A stretch of DNA of 64,000 nt from NCBI GenBank assembly GCA_001898835.1, contig MKVM01000003.1, positions 597,842 through 661,841 of the forward strand. Direction: 5' to 3'. Positions 10,283-18,711 of the stretch are shown here, one piece after another. The notes beneath the pieces are model-generated. The model had not been told where the DNA came from, made no database searches, and was given only the letters and a program-made list of their open reading frames with translations. Each line of letters opens with the position of its first letter. Position 1 is the first letter of the stretch. A program made the translations under genes and the position numbers. This DNA is from Micrococcales bacterium 72-143 (GTDB taxonomy: Bacteria > Actinomycetota > Actinomycetes > Actinomycetales > Microbacteriaceae).

Positions 10283-10296
10283 TCCCCGGGGCGGGG

Positions 10297-10336
10297 TGGT
10301 CTCGATACACCGCGCTGTGCGCGGCACTCGACCAGC
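10297..10336 (-). repeat. Dispersed palindromic repeat, copy 1
   Basis: Begins TGGTCTCGATACACCGCG and ends ACTCGACCAGC. This is the reverse orientation of the family GCTGGT(T/C)GAGTAG...CGTATCGA(A/G)ACC, with an inner GC-rich stem. Confidence 0.8.
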
Positions 10337-10510
10337 GGAAGCGCCGCAACCGCCGGCTCATTCCCGCACCGCAAGCGGGCGCGCTGGTCGTTGAGCCTCG
10401 CGCGGCCCCACGGGCCGAGTGGCCGTCGCAACCCGCGCACCCTCGCCGGTCGAGTAGTCGTCGCACCCGCATCCCTCAGCGGTTGGGTAGTCACTCCAGC
10501 GGCGCCCCTC

Positions 10511-10545
10511 CGCTGGTTGAGTAGCCGCGCAGCGGCGTATCGAAA
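10511..10545 (+). repeat. Dispersed palindromic repeat, copy 2
   Basis: GCTGGTTGAGTAGCCGCGCA followed by GCGGCGTATCGAAAC. The inner stem is formed by CCGCGC and GCGG-type bases. Confidence 0.85.
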
Positions 10546-10619
10546 CAGCACCGCGATCAACCCCGCCCGCTCCATCCGCGCTCGAGCAAGGCAGGGGTCG
10601 CGGGCGCCTGGTCCTCCCC

Positions 10620-10656
10620 GCTGGTTGAGTAGCGCCGAAGGCGCGTATCGAAACCA
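10620..10656 (+). repeat. Dispersed palindromic repeat, copy 3
   Basis: GCTGGTTGAGTAGCGCCGAA followed by GGCGCGTATCGAAACCA. The inner hairpin is GCGCC-GAA-GGCGC. Confidence 0.85.
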
Positions 10657-10744
10657 CTCCCTCCACATGCTCCAGATCAACCGATAGTCCACAACTCGCC
10701 GAGCCATCAACCGATCCTCGTGGAGGGGACGCCAGCCTCTCCCC

Positions 10745-11032
10745 GTGATCGCGATGTACATCCTGCGCTGTGCCGACGGCAGCTACTACGTCGGCTCGGC
10801 ACGCGACCTGGAGGCCCGCATGCAGCAGCATGCGGTCGGCCGGGGCGGCCGCTATACGAGTACTCGGATGCCGGTCGAACTCGTCTTCGCATACGAGTGC
10901 GCGAACATCGCGGAGGCGTACGCGGCGGAGAAACGCGTGCAGGGCTGGTCGCGGAGGAAGCGTGAGGCGCTCATCGCGGGGGAGCAGCATCTGCTCTCCG
11001 GGTTGAGCAAGAAGGACTTCGGTGAAGGGTGA
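10745..11032 (+). CDS. GIY-YIG domain protein (small, UPF0213-like)
   Basis: 95-residue protein consisting of one GIY-YIG nuclease-fold domain. It starts MYILRCADGSYYVGSARDLE (Y-I-L ... Y-V-G) and ends with EKRVQGWSRRKREALIAGE. The family is widespread but its function in the cell is unknown. The GTG at 10745 or the ATG at 10754 could start it; the latter places the first GIY-YIG strand at the very N-terminus. It stands alone inside the repeat-rich rsmG-parA gap, which suggests it was inserted there. Confidence 0.82.
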   Translation: MIAMYILRCADGSYYVGSARDLEARMQQHAVGRGGRYTSTRMPVELVFAYECANIAEAYAAEKRVQGWSRRKREALIAGEQHLLSGLSKKDFGEG

Positions 11033-11040
11033 GGCGGTGT

Positions 11041-11077
11041 TGGTCTCGATACGCCGCTGCGCGGCTACTCAACCAGC
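11041..11077 (-). repeat. Dispersed palindromic repeat, copy 4
   Basis: TGGTCTCGATACGCCGCTGC then GCGGCTACTCAACCAGC. It is in reverse orientation just after the GIY-YIG gene. Confidence 0.85.
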
Positions 11078-11097
11078 GGGGTACGGGCGCGCCCACC

Positions 11098-11137
11098 GCT
11101 GGTCGAGTGCCGCGCGCAGCGCGGTGTATCGAGACCA
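11098..11137 (+). repeat. Dispersed palindromic repeat, copy 5
   Basis: GCTGGTCGAGTGCCGCGCGC then AGCGCGGTGTATCGAGACCA. With copy 4 it forms an inverted pair upstream of parA. Confidence 0.85.
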
Positions 11138-11201
11138 CGCCTCGGGCGACGCGTCCGCGGCCCGTCGATTACAGTGGAGAGTCGCGGTCCGACGGCCGCG
11201 A

Positions 11202-11217
11202 TGTTTCACGTGAAACA
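11202..11217. other. parS: parS centromere site 3
   Basis: Perfect TGTTTCACGTGAAACA ending 13 bases before the preferred parA start at 11231. Confidence 0.95.
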
Positions 11218-11230
11218 CCGAGAGGCATTC

Positions 11231-12136
11231 GTGACCACCCCCAGCCCCTTCGACGCGTCGACCCCCCTCGCGCGCGAGGTCGCCGAGATCACCCGCAGGC
11301 GTCTCGCGCTTGCCGCCGAGACCTTCCCTCTCCCGGAGAAGACGCGCGTGTTCACGGTGGCGAACCAGAAGGGGGGCGTCGGCAAGACGACGACCGCCGT
11401 CAACCTCGCAGCGGGCTTGGCGCAGGCGGGCGCCCGCGTGCTGGTGATCGACCTCGATCCGCAAGGGAACGCGTCCACGGCTCTCGGCGTCGAACACCGC
11501 TCGGAGACCGTGAGCGTGTACGACGTGATCATCGGTGACGTGCCCATGCGCGAGGTGGTCCAGGCGAGCCCCGATTTCGAGAGCCTCGACTGCATTCCGG
11601 CCACCATCCACCTCGCGGGCGCTGAGATCGAGCTCGTCTCGATGGTCGCTCGCGAGCAGCGCCTGCGTTCCGCGCTGGAGGCGTACATCGCCGAGAGCGA
11701 GAACCCGCCGCACTACGTCTTCATCGACTGCCCGCCGTCGCTCGGCCTCCTGACCATCAACGCGTTCGTCGCGGCGAAGGAGGTGCTGATCCCGATCCAG
11801 TGCGAGTACTACGCGCTCGAGGGTCTGTCTCAGCTCCTCAACAACATCAAGCTCATCGAACGTCACCTCAACCCCGAGCTCGCCGTCTCGACGATCCTGC
11901 TCACGATGTACGATTCCCGCACCAACCTCGCACACCAGGTCGTCGAGGAGGTGCGCGAGCACTTCCCGGATGAGGTGCTCGACACGGTGATCCCGCGCTC
12001 GGTGCGCATCTCGGAGGCTCCGAGCTACGGCCAGAGCGTCATCAGCTACGACCTGAACTCGCCGGGCTCCCTGTCGTACCGCGAGGCCGCGGCGGAGATC
12101 GCGCGCCGCGGGGCGAAGAAGCAGGAGGAGAACTGA
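11231..12136 (+). CDS. parA: Chromosome partitioning ATPase ParA
   Basis: Deviant Walker ATPase that moves ParB-parS complexes during origin segregation. From the GTG at 11231 it is 301 residues (MTTPSPFDASTPLAREVAEI). It shows the deviant Walker A VANQKGGVGKTTTAVNLAAG near 46, the DLDPQGNASTALG switch and FIDCPPSLGLLTINAF. The frame is open back to a GTG at 11174, and an ATG at 11201 lies in it too, but both longer forms translate the parS site as MFHVKH. GAGAGG lies 7 bases before 11231. It is followed by parB with a one-base overlap. Confidence 0.95.
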   Translation: MTTPSPFDASTPLAREVAEITRRRLALAAETFPLPEKTRVFTVANQKGGVGKTTTAVNLAAGLAQAGARVLVIDLDPQGNASTALGVEHRSETVSVYDVIIGDVPMREVVQASPDFESLDCIPATIHLAGAEIELVSMVAREQRLRSALEAYIAESENPPHYVFIDCPPSLGLLTINAFVAAKEVLIPIQCEYYALEGLSQLLNNIKLIERHLNPELAVSTILLTMYDSRTNLAHQVVEEVREHFPDEVLDTVIPRSVRISEAPSYGQSVISYDLNSPGSLSYREAAAEIARRGAKKQEEN

Positions 12137-13095
12137 TGGCCGCTCCCAAGCGCACGGGACTGGGTAGGGGGATCGGCGCGCTCATCCCGACCGCCGCGAC
12201 CGACGATCACGCCGAGCGTCCCGTCGACGTGTTCTTCCCGAGCACCGACGAGCACACCGACCTCGTCGCGGTCCCCGGCGCCCGCCTCGCCAGTCTCGCG
12301 CCGGACGACATCGTCCCCAACCCCCAGCAGCCGCGCCACGAGTTCCGGCAGGAGGAGCTCGACGAGCTCATCGTGTCCGTGCGCGAGTTCGGCGTGCTCC
12401 AGCCCATCGTGGTGCGTCCGCGCCCCGGCGCGGGCCCGGGCGAGCCGCGCTACGAGCTCATCATGGGGGAGCGGCGCCTGCGCGCGTCGAAGGCGGCGGG
12501 CCTCGAGGCGATCCCGGCCGTCGTGCGCAACACCGACGACGACGCGATGCTGCGGGACGCGCTCCTCGAGAACCTGCACCGCGCGGAGCTCAACCCGCTC
12601 GAGGAGGCATCCGCCTACAAGCAGCTCCTCGAGGACTTCGGCATCACCCAGGAGCAGCTAGGGGAGCGGATCGGGCGCTCACGCCCCCAGATCACCAACA
12701 CCCTCCGTCTCCTGAAGCTGCCGGCCGGTGTGCAGCGCCGGGTGGCGGCCGGGGTGCTGAGCGCCGGCCACGCGCGCGCCATCCTGTCCGTCGGGGACGA
12801 CGCGGCGATGGAGCGGCTGGCCGACAAGATCGTCAACGAGGACCTGTCGGTGCGCGCCTCGGAGGCGGCCGCGTCGCTCGTCGAGGGGAAGCCGAGAAAG
12901 CCCGCCAAGCCCAGCGCGGGCAAGCGGCAGGACCACCTCGCCGAGATCGCGGAGCGGCTCGGCGACCGGCTCGACACGCGCGTGAAGATCAGCCTCGGCG
13001 CGAGCAAGGGCACCATCGTGATCGACTTCGCCACGGTGGGCGACCTCAACCGCATCCTGAAGGAACTCGGGCAGGACCCGTTCGAGGGTCGCTGA
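12136..13095 (+). CDS. parB: Chromosome partitioning protein ParB
   Basis: CTPase and parS-binding protein, 319 residues. It begins MAAPKRTGLGRGIGALIP, the usual ParA-interacting N-terminus. The CTP-binding region follows (PNPQQPRHEFRQEELDELIVSVREFGVLQPIVVRP, MGERRLRASKAAGL, ENLHRAELNPLEEA), then the helix-turn-helix ITQEQLGERIGRSRPQITNTL. The C-terminal dimer domain ends LNRILKELGQDPFEGR. Three parS sites lie within 2.6 kb upstream. Confidence 0.97.
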   Translation: MAAPKRTGLGRGIGALIPTAATDDHAERPVDVFFPSTDEHTDLVAVPGARLASLAPDDIVPNPQQPRHEFRQEELDELIVSVREFGVLQPIVVRPRPGAGPGEPRYELIMGERRLRASKAAGLEAIPAVVRNTDDDAMLRDALLENLHRAELNPLEEASAYKQLLEDFGITQEQLGERIGRSRPQITNTLRLLKLPAGVQRRVAAGVLSAGHARAILSVGDDAAMERLADKIVNEDLSVRASEAAASLVEGKPRKPAKPSAGKRQDHLAEIAERLGDRLDTRVKISLGASKGTIVIDFATVGDLNRILKELGQDPFEGR

Positions 13096-13218
13096 CCACC
13101 TCGGGTCGCGTCCGCGCGCTCATCCCGGCGCGGTGACGGCCGCTCGCCGGCGGGCGAGCTCCTACTCCCGGGTGGTCCCGCCTCGGCCGCTTTGGCCCGC
13201 AACAGCGGTGATCATCGC

Positions 13219-13252
13219 CGGTCAAGTAGCCGCGCAGCGGTGTACCGAAACC
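13219..13252 (+). repeat. Dispersed palindromic repeat, copy 6 (diverged)
   Basis: CCGGTCAAGTAGCCGCGCAG then CGGTGTACCGAAAC, in the 190-base gap between the converging parB and ddl genes. Confidence 0.7.
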
Positions 13253-13285
13253 CGATAGCAGATAAAACCCCTGGTCAGCGCCGTA

Positions 13286-14236
13286 TCACGCGCGGCGGGC
13301 GTCCTCCGCGAGGGCGGCGTAGACCCAGCCCAGGTCGTGGCCTGCCGCCTCGAGCGCCTGCGGCAGGAGGGAGGTCTCGGTGAGACCCGGCAGCACGTTC
13401 GCCTCGAGGAACCACGGCGTTCCCGAGCCGTCGACGATGAGGTCGACGCGCGAGATGTGCCGCATGCCGAGCGCGCGGTGGGCCGCCAGGGCGGCCTCCG
13501 CCGCGCGTGCCGCGACATCGTCGGGAAGTCGTGCCGGCACGTAGAAGCGGGTCTCGCCGGCGTTGTAGCGGGCCTCGAAGCTGTAGACACCCGACAGCGG
13601 CTCGATCTCGACCGCGGGCAGGGCCACGGGTCCGTCACCGGTGTCGATGATGCCGATCGCGATCTCGGTTCCGCGGATGCACTGCTCCACGAGCGCGACG
13701 TCTCCGTAGGTGTAGGCGTCGACCATGGCGCGCGGCAGCTCCGCGCGATCCTCGACGATGGTCACGCCCTGCGCGGATCCACCGCGGGCCGGCTTGACCA
13801 CGAGCGGAACCGGCAGCTCGTCGGCGATCGCCTCGAAGACCGCATCCGCTCCCAGCTCTCGGAAGGCGTCGCGGGGGAGGGTGATCGACCGCGGCGTGGA
13901 GACCCCGGCGCGTTCGACGACGACCTTGGCCGCGGGCTTGTCCCACGCGAGGCGGGCCGCTCCGGACCGGGAGCCGACGAACGGGATGCCGAGGAACTCC
14001 AGCAGGCCGCGGAGCGCGCCGTCCTCGCCGCTCGCGCCGTGCAGCGCAGGCCAGACGACATCCGGACGGTGCTCGCGCAGGTAGGCGAGCAGGCTGGCGT
14101 CGGGATCACGCAGCTCCACCTCGACACCGTGACCCGTGAGGGCGTCGGCGACGCGGCGTCCGGAGCGCAGCGAGACGTCGCGTTCGTGCGAGATGCCGCC
14201 GGCGAGCACGACGATGTGGAGTGGGGCGTCGGTCAT
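13286..14236 (-). CDS. ddl: D-alanine--D-alanine ligase
   Basis: ATP-grasp ligase making the D-Ala-D-Ala dipeptide for peptidoglycan. 316 residues. It begins HIVVLAGGISHERDVSLRSG, with the N-terminal substrate motif GGxSxERxVS-like, then LPVPLVVKPARGGSAQGV in the ATP-grasp core and WFLEANVLPGLTETSLLP near the C-terminus carrying the metal ligands. The gene sits 13 bases before the aminotransferase gene stop side, on the same strand. Its presence near parB is common in Microbacteriaceae. Confidence 0.9.
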   Translation of the reverse strand: MTDAPLHIVVLAGGISHERDVSLRSGRRVADALTGHGVEVELRDPDASLLAYLREHRPDVVWPALHGASGEDGALRGLLEFLGIPFVGSRSGAARLAWDKPAAKVVVERAGVSTPRSITLPRDAFRELGADAVFEAIADELPVPLVVKPARGGSAQGVTIVEDRAELPRAMVDAYTYGDVALVEQCIRGTEIAIGIIDTGDGPVALPAVEIEPLSGVYSFEARYNAGETRFYVPARLPDDVAARAAEAALAAHRALGMRHISRVDLIVDGSGTPWFLEANVLPGLTETSLLPQALEAAGHDLGWVYAALAEDARRA

Positions 14237-14249
14237 GCGAACCTCCGGG

Positions 14250-15551
14250 TCAGCCGGCGTACGGCGGGAGAACGTCGCGCTCGGCCGGCACGACCGGGAG
14301 CGGGGCGGTCTGCTGGAACTCGCCGAGCAGTGCGAGCTCGCCGTTGATGACGGTCGAGAGCCGGCGGATGCCCTCGCGGATGAAGTCGGGCTGCGGGTAG
14401 CAGAACGACAGCCGCATGTTGCGGCGGCCGTTGCCGTCGGCGTAGAACGCGGTTCCCGGTGTGTAGGCGACGAGCTCCTTCACCGCGCGCGGCAGCATCG
14501 CCTTCGAGTCGAGGTGCTCGGGCATGGTGAGCCACACATAGAAGCCGCCGTTCGGAACCGTCCAGCTCATGCCGGGCAGGTGGTCGTGCAGCGCCGCGAG
14601 CATCGCATCCCGCCGCTCGCGGTAGACCCCGCGGAAGGTGTCGATCTGCCCGCGCCAGTCGGCGGTGTCCATGTACTCGGAGATCACGATCTGCGAGAAC
14701 GACGACGGCGACAGCACTGCGGCCTCGTTGGCGAGCACGAGCTTCTCGCGGATGGCGTGCGGCGCGATCGCCCAGCCCACGCGCAGGCCGGGGGCCAGCG
14801 TCTTGGAGAAGGTGCCGAGGTACACGACCCCCTCGTCGTCGATGGAGCGCATCGCGGGCGGCGGCGCCTGGTCGAAGTAGAGCAACCCGTAAGGGTTGTC
14901 TTCGAGCACGAGAATGCCCTCCGCGCGCGCGATCTCCAGGATCTCGACCCGGCGCTCCCAGCTGAGCGTGACGCCCATGGGGTTCTGGAAGCTCGGGATC
15001 GTGTAGAGGAACTTGATCCGTCGACCCTCGGCCTTCACGCGCGCGATGGTCTCGCGGAGCGCCTGCGGGTCCATGCCGTCGGCGTCCATCGGCGAGTGCA
15101 CGATGTCGGCCTGGAACGACCGGAATACCGTGATCGCGGTCACGTAGCTGGGACCCTCGGCGATGACGACGTCACCCGGGTCGAGGAACAGCTTCGCGAG
15201 CAGCTCGAGCGCGTGCTGCGAGCCCGTCGTCACGACGACGTCGTCGACGGAGCCGTGGATGCCCTCGAGCGCCATCACCTCCAGGATCTGCTCCCGCAGG
15301 TGCGGAACGCCCTGGCCCGACCCGTACTGCAGGGCGACCGCGCCCTGGTCGGTGACCGTGCGCTCGACGGCGCGCTCGATGAGCTCGCGCGGCAGCGCGG
15401 AGACGTAGGGCATGCCGCCCGCGAGCGAGACCACCTCGGGCCGGCTCGCGACGGCGAAGAGAGCTCGAACCTCGGATGCGGCGAGTCCGGCCGTGCGCGC
15501 GGCGTAGTGGCCGTACCACGGGTCGAGGTTGGTGCCCTGGGTGCCTGTCAT
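14250..15551 (-). CDS. PLP-dependent aminotransferase (class I, MocR/2-aminoadipate type)
   Basis: Fold type I PLP enzyme of 433 residues starting MTGTQGTNLDPWYGHYAART. It shows the PLP lysine motif GTFSKTLAPGLRVGWAI, YTIPSFQNPMGVTLSWERR and LEDNPYGLLYFD, the pattern of the LysN/2-aminoadipate transaminase group. It has no N-terminal helix-turn-helix, so it is an enzyme, not a MocR regulator. The open frame continues upstream to 16112, but that part lies over trxA and is not coding. Amino donor and substrate cannot be told from sequence. It sits between trxA and ddl, on their strand. Confidence 0.88.
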   Translation of the reverse strand: MTGTQGTNLDPWYGHYAARTAGLAASEVRALFAVASRPEVVSLAGGMPYVSALPRELIERAVERTVTDQGAVALQYGSGQGVPHLREQILEVMALEGIHGSVDDVVVTTGSQHALELLAKLFLDPGDVVIAEGPSYVTAITVFRSFQADIVHSPMDADGMDPQALRETIARVKAEGRRIKFLYTIPSFQNPMGVTLSWERRVEILEIARAEGILVLEDNPYGLLYFDQAPPPAMRSIDDEGVVYLGTFSKTLAPGLRVGWAIAPHAIREKLVLANEAAVLSPSSFSQIVISEYMDTADWRGQIDTFRGVYRERRDAMLAALHDHLPGMSWTVPNGGFYVWLTMPEHLDSKAMLPRAVKELVAYTPGTAFYADGNGRRNMRLSFCYPQPDFIREGIRRLSTVINGELALLGEFQQTAPLPVVPAERDVLPPYAG

Positions 15552-15598
15552 GTGCGGTCCGTTCGATCGGTGCCCTCCAGGGTAGCCGCAGAAGCACG

Positions 15599-15632
15599 GC
15601 GGCCCCCGCTCCGACGGGGGAGCGGGGGCCGC
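15599..15632 (-). terminator. Hairpin terminator after trxA
   Basis: A 14-base-pair perfect GC-rich stem (15599-15612 with 15619-15632) around a GACGGG loop, 14 bases past the trxA stop. There is no T tract, as often in actinobacteria. Confidence 0.75.
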
Positions 15633-15646
15633 GGGTGAGCCTTTGG

Positions 15647-15970
15647 CTACGCGAGGAACTCGGCGAGGTCGGCCTCGAGGGCCGGCTTCGGCTTCGCGCC
15701 GATGACGCGCTTGACGATCTCGCCGTTCTGGAAGACGTACATCGCCGGGATGGAGGTGATGCCGTACTTCATGGCGGTCTCGGGGTTGTCGTCGACGTCG
15801 AGCTTGACGATCGAGATCTTGTCGGCGTGCTCCTCGGCGATCTTGTCGAGGATGGGGGAGACGGCGCGGCACGGGCCGCACCAGGTGGCCCAGAAGTCGA
15901 CCATGATCGGCTTCTCGGAGGCGAGCACCTCGTCGGCGAAGGTGGCGTCGGTGACGGCCTTGGTGGACAT
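15647..15970 (-). CDS. trxA: Thioredoxin
   Basis: 107-residue disulfide reductase with the active site FWATWCGPCRAVSPILDKIA near residues 28-40, the cis-proline segment ITSIPAMYVFQNGE and the usual length. It lies 47 bases downstream of trxB, the classical trxB-trxA pair. A strong hairpin follows the stop. Confidence 0.97.
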   Translation of the reverse strand: MSTKAVTDATFADEVLASEKPIMVDFWATWCGPCRAVSPILDKIAEEHADKISIVKLDVDDNPETAMKYGITSIPAMYVFQNGEIVKRVIGAKPKPALEADLAEFLA

Positions 15971-16017
15971 GCGATTCCTTTCGGTGGACGGATGAGGCGG
16001 CGCGGTGCCGCGGATGC

Positions 16018-16986
16018 TCAGCTGGATACGGCGGCGGCGGGCACGGCGGCGGCCGCCTCGGCATCCGCCAGCTCGGCCAGGTAGTGCTCGGCGTCGAGCG
16101 CCGCGACGACACCCGATCCGGCGGCGGTGGCCGCCTGCTTGTAGGTGGGGTCGACCACGTCGCCCGCGGCGAAGACGCCCGGCAGGCTCGTCTTCGAGCT
16201 GCGACCCTGCACCGCGATCGTGCCCTCGGGCGCGAGCTCGAGCTGGCCGTGCACGAGGTGGGTGCGCGGGTCGGCGCCGATCGCGACGAACAGGCCCTGC
16301 ACGTCGAGGGTGGTCTCGGTGCCGTCGACGGTGTTCACGAGCCCGATGCCGGTGACCTTCTCGTCACCGTAGATGTGGGCGACCTCGTTGTTCCAGATGA
16401 CCTCGATCTTGGGGTCGGCGAAGGCGCGCTCCTGCATCGCGGCGGAGGCGCGGAAGCTGTCGCGGCGGTGCACGAGGTAGACGGTGTCGGCGAAGCGGGT
16501 GAGGAAGGTCGCCTCCTCGAGCGCGGAGTCGCCGCCGCCCACGACCGCGACCTTGCGCTGGCGGAAGAAGGCGCCGTCGCAGGTCGCGCACCAGGAGACG
16601 CCGTACCCGGACAGGCGCTCCTCGTCGGCGAGGCCGAGCTTGCGATAGGCGGAGCCGGTCGCGTAGATCACGGTGTGGGCCTCGTGCACCGAGCCGTCGC
16701 CGAGGGTGACCCGCTTGACGGGCCCCTCGAGCTCGAGCGACACGACGTCGTCGTAGACGATCTCGGCGCCGAAGCGCTCGGCCTGCTGCTGCATCCGGGT
16801 CATCAGCTCGGGGCCCATGATGCCCTCGGGGAAGCCGGGGAAGTTCTCGACCTCGGTGGTCTTCATGAGTTCGCCGCCGAACTCGACGGAGCTCGCGATG
16901 ACGAGCGGCTCGAGGTTGGCGCGGGCGGCGTAGATCGCGGCCGTGTAGCCGGCGGGGCCCGAGCCGATGATGATGAGGTGACGCAC
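16018..16986 (-). CDS. trxB: Thioredoxin-disulfide reductase
   Basis: FAD and NADPH enzyme of 322 residues that reduces thioredoxin. The FAD motif LIIIGSGPAGYTAAIYAAR, redox site SWCATCDGAFF, NADPH motif VVGGGDSALEEATFL and FAD-binding end GVFAAGDVVDPTYKQA are in order. It lies 72 bases after murJ on the same strand, the arrangement found next to murJ in mycobacteria. Confidence 0.97.
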   Translation of the reverse strand: MRHLIIIGSGPAGYTAAIYAARANLEPLVIASSVEFGGELMKTTEVENFPGFPEGIMGPELMTRMQQQAERFGAEIVYDDVVSLELEGPVKRVTLGDGSVHEAHTVIYATGSAYRKLGLADEERLSGYGVSWCATCDGAFFRQRKVAVVGGGDSALEEATFLTRFADTVYLVHRRDSFRASAAMQERAFADPKIEVIWNNEVAHIYGDEKVTGIGLVNTVDGTETTLDVQGLFVAIGADPRTHLVHGQLELAPEGTIAVQGRSSKTSLPGVFAAGDVVDPTYKQAATAAGSGVVAALDAEHYLAELADAEAAAAVPAAAVSS

Positions 16987-17058
16987 CGGGGTTCTCCTGT
17001 CGAGGGGGTCGCGAGGTACAACACATCCTAGGTCGGCGTCATTCCGCCGACCCGTCGC

Positions 17059-18711
17059 TCAGCGGCGGCGGATGCGGGCGGCGAGCGTGCGGAGCGGCAC
17101 GAGACCGGCGCGGAGCTCGGGAACGCGGGTCACGAGCAGCAGCGCGCCGTAGACCGCGAGCACGACGGCGCCGATCACGGCGATCGACACGAAGGCGGTC
17201 GCGGGACTAGCGACCGCGAAGCCGCCGGAGAACCCGCCGAGCAGCGCGAGCACCCCGACGCCGACCAGGATCGCCACGACGGCCGCGGCGAGGAAGAGCG
17301 CAAGGCGCACCAGGATGCGGCGGCCGTCGAGGCTGCCGATGCGGCGGCGCAGCACGATCGCGAGCGTGAGCGCCTGCACCGTGCTCGCGATCGCCGTCGA
17401 GAGCGCGATGCCGACGGCGATGAGGTGGGGCGGCATCCAGAGGGCCACCGCGACCGCGGCCGCCGTGAACGCGGCCGCCTGCACGAGCTGGATGAAGAAG
17501 GGGGTGCGCGTGTCGCCGAGCGCGAAGAAGGTGCGCTGCAGCACGAACATCGTCGAGAACGGCACGAGCCCCACGAGGTAGGCGATGAGCACCGAGCTGA
17601 TTCCCACGACCTCCGCGTCGCTCTTGCCGAAGAACGCGCCGAAGGGGATGGCGGCCGTCGCGATCGCGGCGCCGGCGCCCGTCACGAGCAGGAGGATCGT
17701 GCGCAGCGACGACGAGAGGTCGGCGCGCAGCAGCTCGAGGTCGCCGGCGTGGGCGTGCGCGCTCATCCGCGTGAAGTACGGGGTCGCGATCGACAGCGTG
17801 AGGATCGAGTGCGGCAGCACGAAGAGCAGCCAGGTGGTGCTGAGCACCGCGATCGACGCGTCGTGCTGGCCGGCGAGCGACGCGACGTTCGACTGGAGGA
17901 GACCGGTGAGCTGGGTGACGACGATCATCCCGAACGTCCAGCCGGCCGCCTTGCCCGTCGCCGCGAGCCCGACCCCCTTCCAACGGAAGTCGGGACGGAA
18001 GCGGAGGCCCGTGCGGCGCCAGAAGAGCGTCAGGACGAGGGTCTGCGCGGCGATGCCGAGCGTCGCGCCGCCGCCGAGCAGCGCGATCTGCTGCGGGGTC
18101 CAGCTCGCGGGGTCGGTGTGCGCGGGGTCGACGCCGAACGCGATCGCGAAGACCACGAGCACCGCCACCATGACGACGTTGTTGACGACGGGCGCCCAGG
18201 TGTACGGCCCGAAGACGCGCCGGGCGTTGAGCACCTCGCCGAGGAGGGAGTAGAGCGCGTAGAAGAAGACCTGCGGCAGGCACCAGAACGCGATCGCGAT
18301 CGCGAGGCGCACGGTGGCCTCGTCGAAGGCGCTGTTCGGACCCTGGATCGTGTACAGCGGAACCAGGACCGGCGCGAGGAGGGTGGCGACGATCCCCGCG
18401 CCCAGGAAGACCGTGATGCCGAGGGTGAGCAGCCGGTTGACGAACGCCTGACCCCCGTCGTCGTGGCCCGCGGCGCGCACGATCTGGGGCACGAGCACGG
18501 CGCTCATGAGCCCGCCGGCGATCAGGGCGAAGAGGTTGGTCGGCAGGTTGTTGGCGAGCGAGAACGCGTTCGCCCCCGGGTTCTGCAGGCCGATCACCCA
18601 CGCGAGCATGGTGATGTTGACGAAGCCGAGCACCCGCGACACCAGGGTGCCGGATGCGATGATCGCGCTCGCGCGGCCGATCCGGTCGTCGGAGGCGGTC
18701 GCCTCAGCCAT
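17059..18711 (-). CDS. murJ: Lipid II flippase MurJ (MviN-type)
   Basis: Integral membrane protein of 550 residues with about 14 predicted membrane segments, of the MOP superfamily. It moves lipid II across the membrane. N-terminal IASGTLVSRVLGFVNITMLAWVIG is the typical TM1. The ATG at 18711 (MAEATASDDRIGRA) gives an 8-base overlap with the upstream gene; the frame opens further to 18741 but that part lies inside the neighbour. It lacks the long C-terminal kinase-like extension of mycobacterial MurJ. Confidence 0.92.
   Translation of the reverse strand: MAEATASDDRIGRASAIIASGTLVSRVLGFVNITMLAWVIGLQNPGANAFSLANNLPTNLFALIAGGLMSAVLVPQIVRAAGHDDGGQAFVNRLLTLGITVFLGAGIVATLLAPVLVPLYTIQGPNSAFDEATVRLAIAIAFWCLPQVFFYALYSLLGEVLNARRVFGPYTWAPVVNNVVMVAVLVVFAIAFGVDPAHTDPASWTPQQIALLGGGATLGIAAQTLVLTLFWRRTGLRFRPDFRWKGVGLAATGKAAGWTFGMIVVTQLTGLLQSNVASLAGQHDASIAVLSTTWLLFVLPHSILTLSIATPYFTRMSAHAHAGDLELLRADLSSSLRTILLLVTGAGAAIATAAIPFGAFFGKSDAEVVGISSVLIAYLVGLVPFSTMFVLQRTFFALGDTRTPFFIQLVQAAAFTAAAVAVALWMPPHLIAVGIALSTAIASTVQALTLAIVLRRRIGSLDGRRILVRLALFLAAAVVAILVGVGVLALLGGFSGGFAVASPATAFVSIAVIGAVVLAVYGALLLVTRVPELRAGLVPLRTLAARIRRR

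Larger units (their letters stand above)
10283..10744. repeat. Intergenic cluster of dispersed palindromic repeats
   Basis: This 462-base gap between rsmG and the GIY-YIG gene has no convincing gene. It holds at least three clear copies of a palindromic repeat (10297-10336, 10511-10545, 10620-10656). Between them are decayed pieces, for example around 10383-10430 and 10445-10500. Copies occur in both orientations. Confidence 0.8.

Noticed and set aside
10283..11137. CRISPR array
   Set aside because: Repeats are irregularly spaced, in both orientations and palindromic, with no cas genes.
11174..11230. Longer ParA beginning at 11174 or 11201
   Set aside because: It would translate the parS site; the ParA family start and ribosome site fit 11231.
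15552..16112. N-terminal extension of the aminotransferase over trxA
   Set aside because: That part is antisense-free but out of frame with trxA, and crosses a strong terminator; the family start fits 15551.
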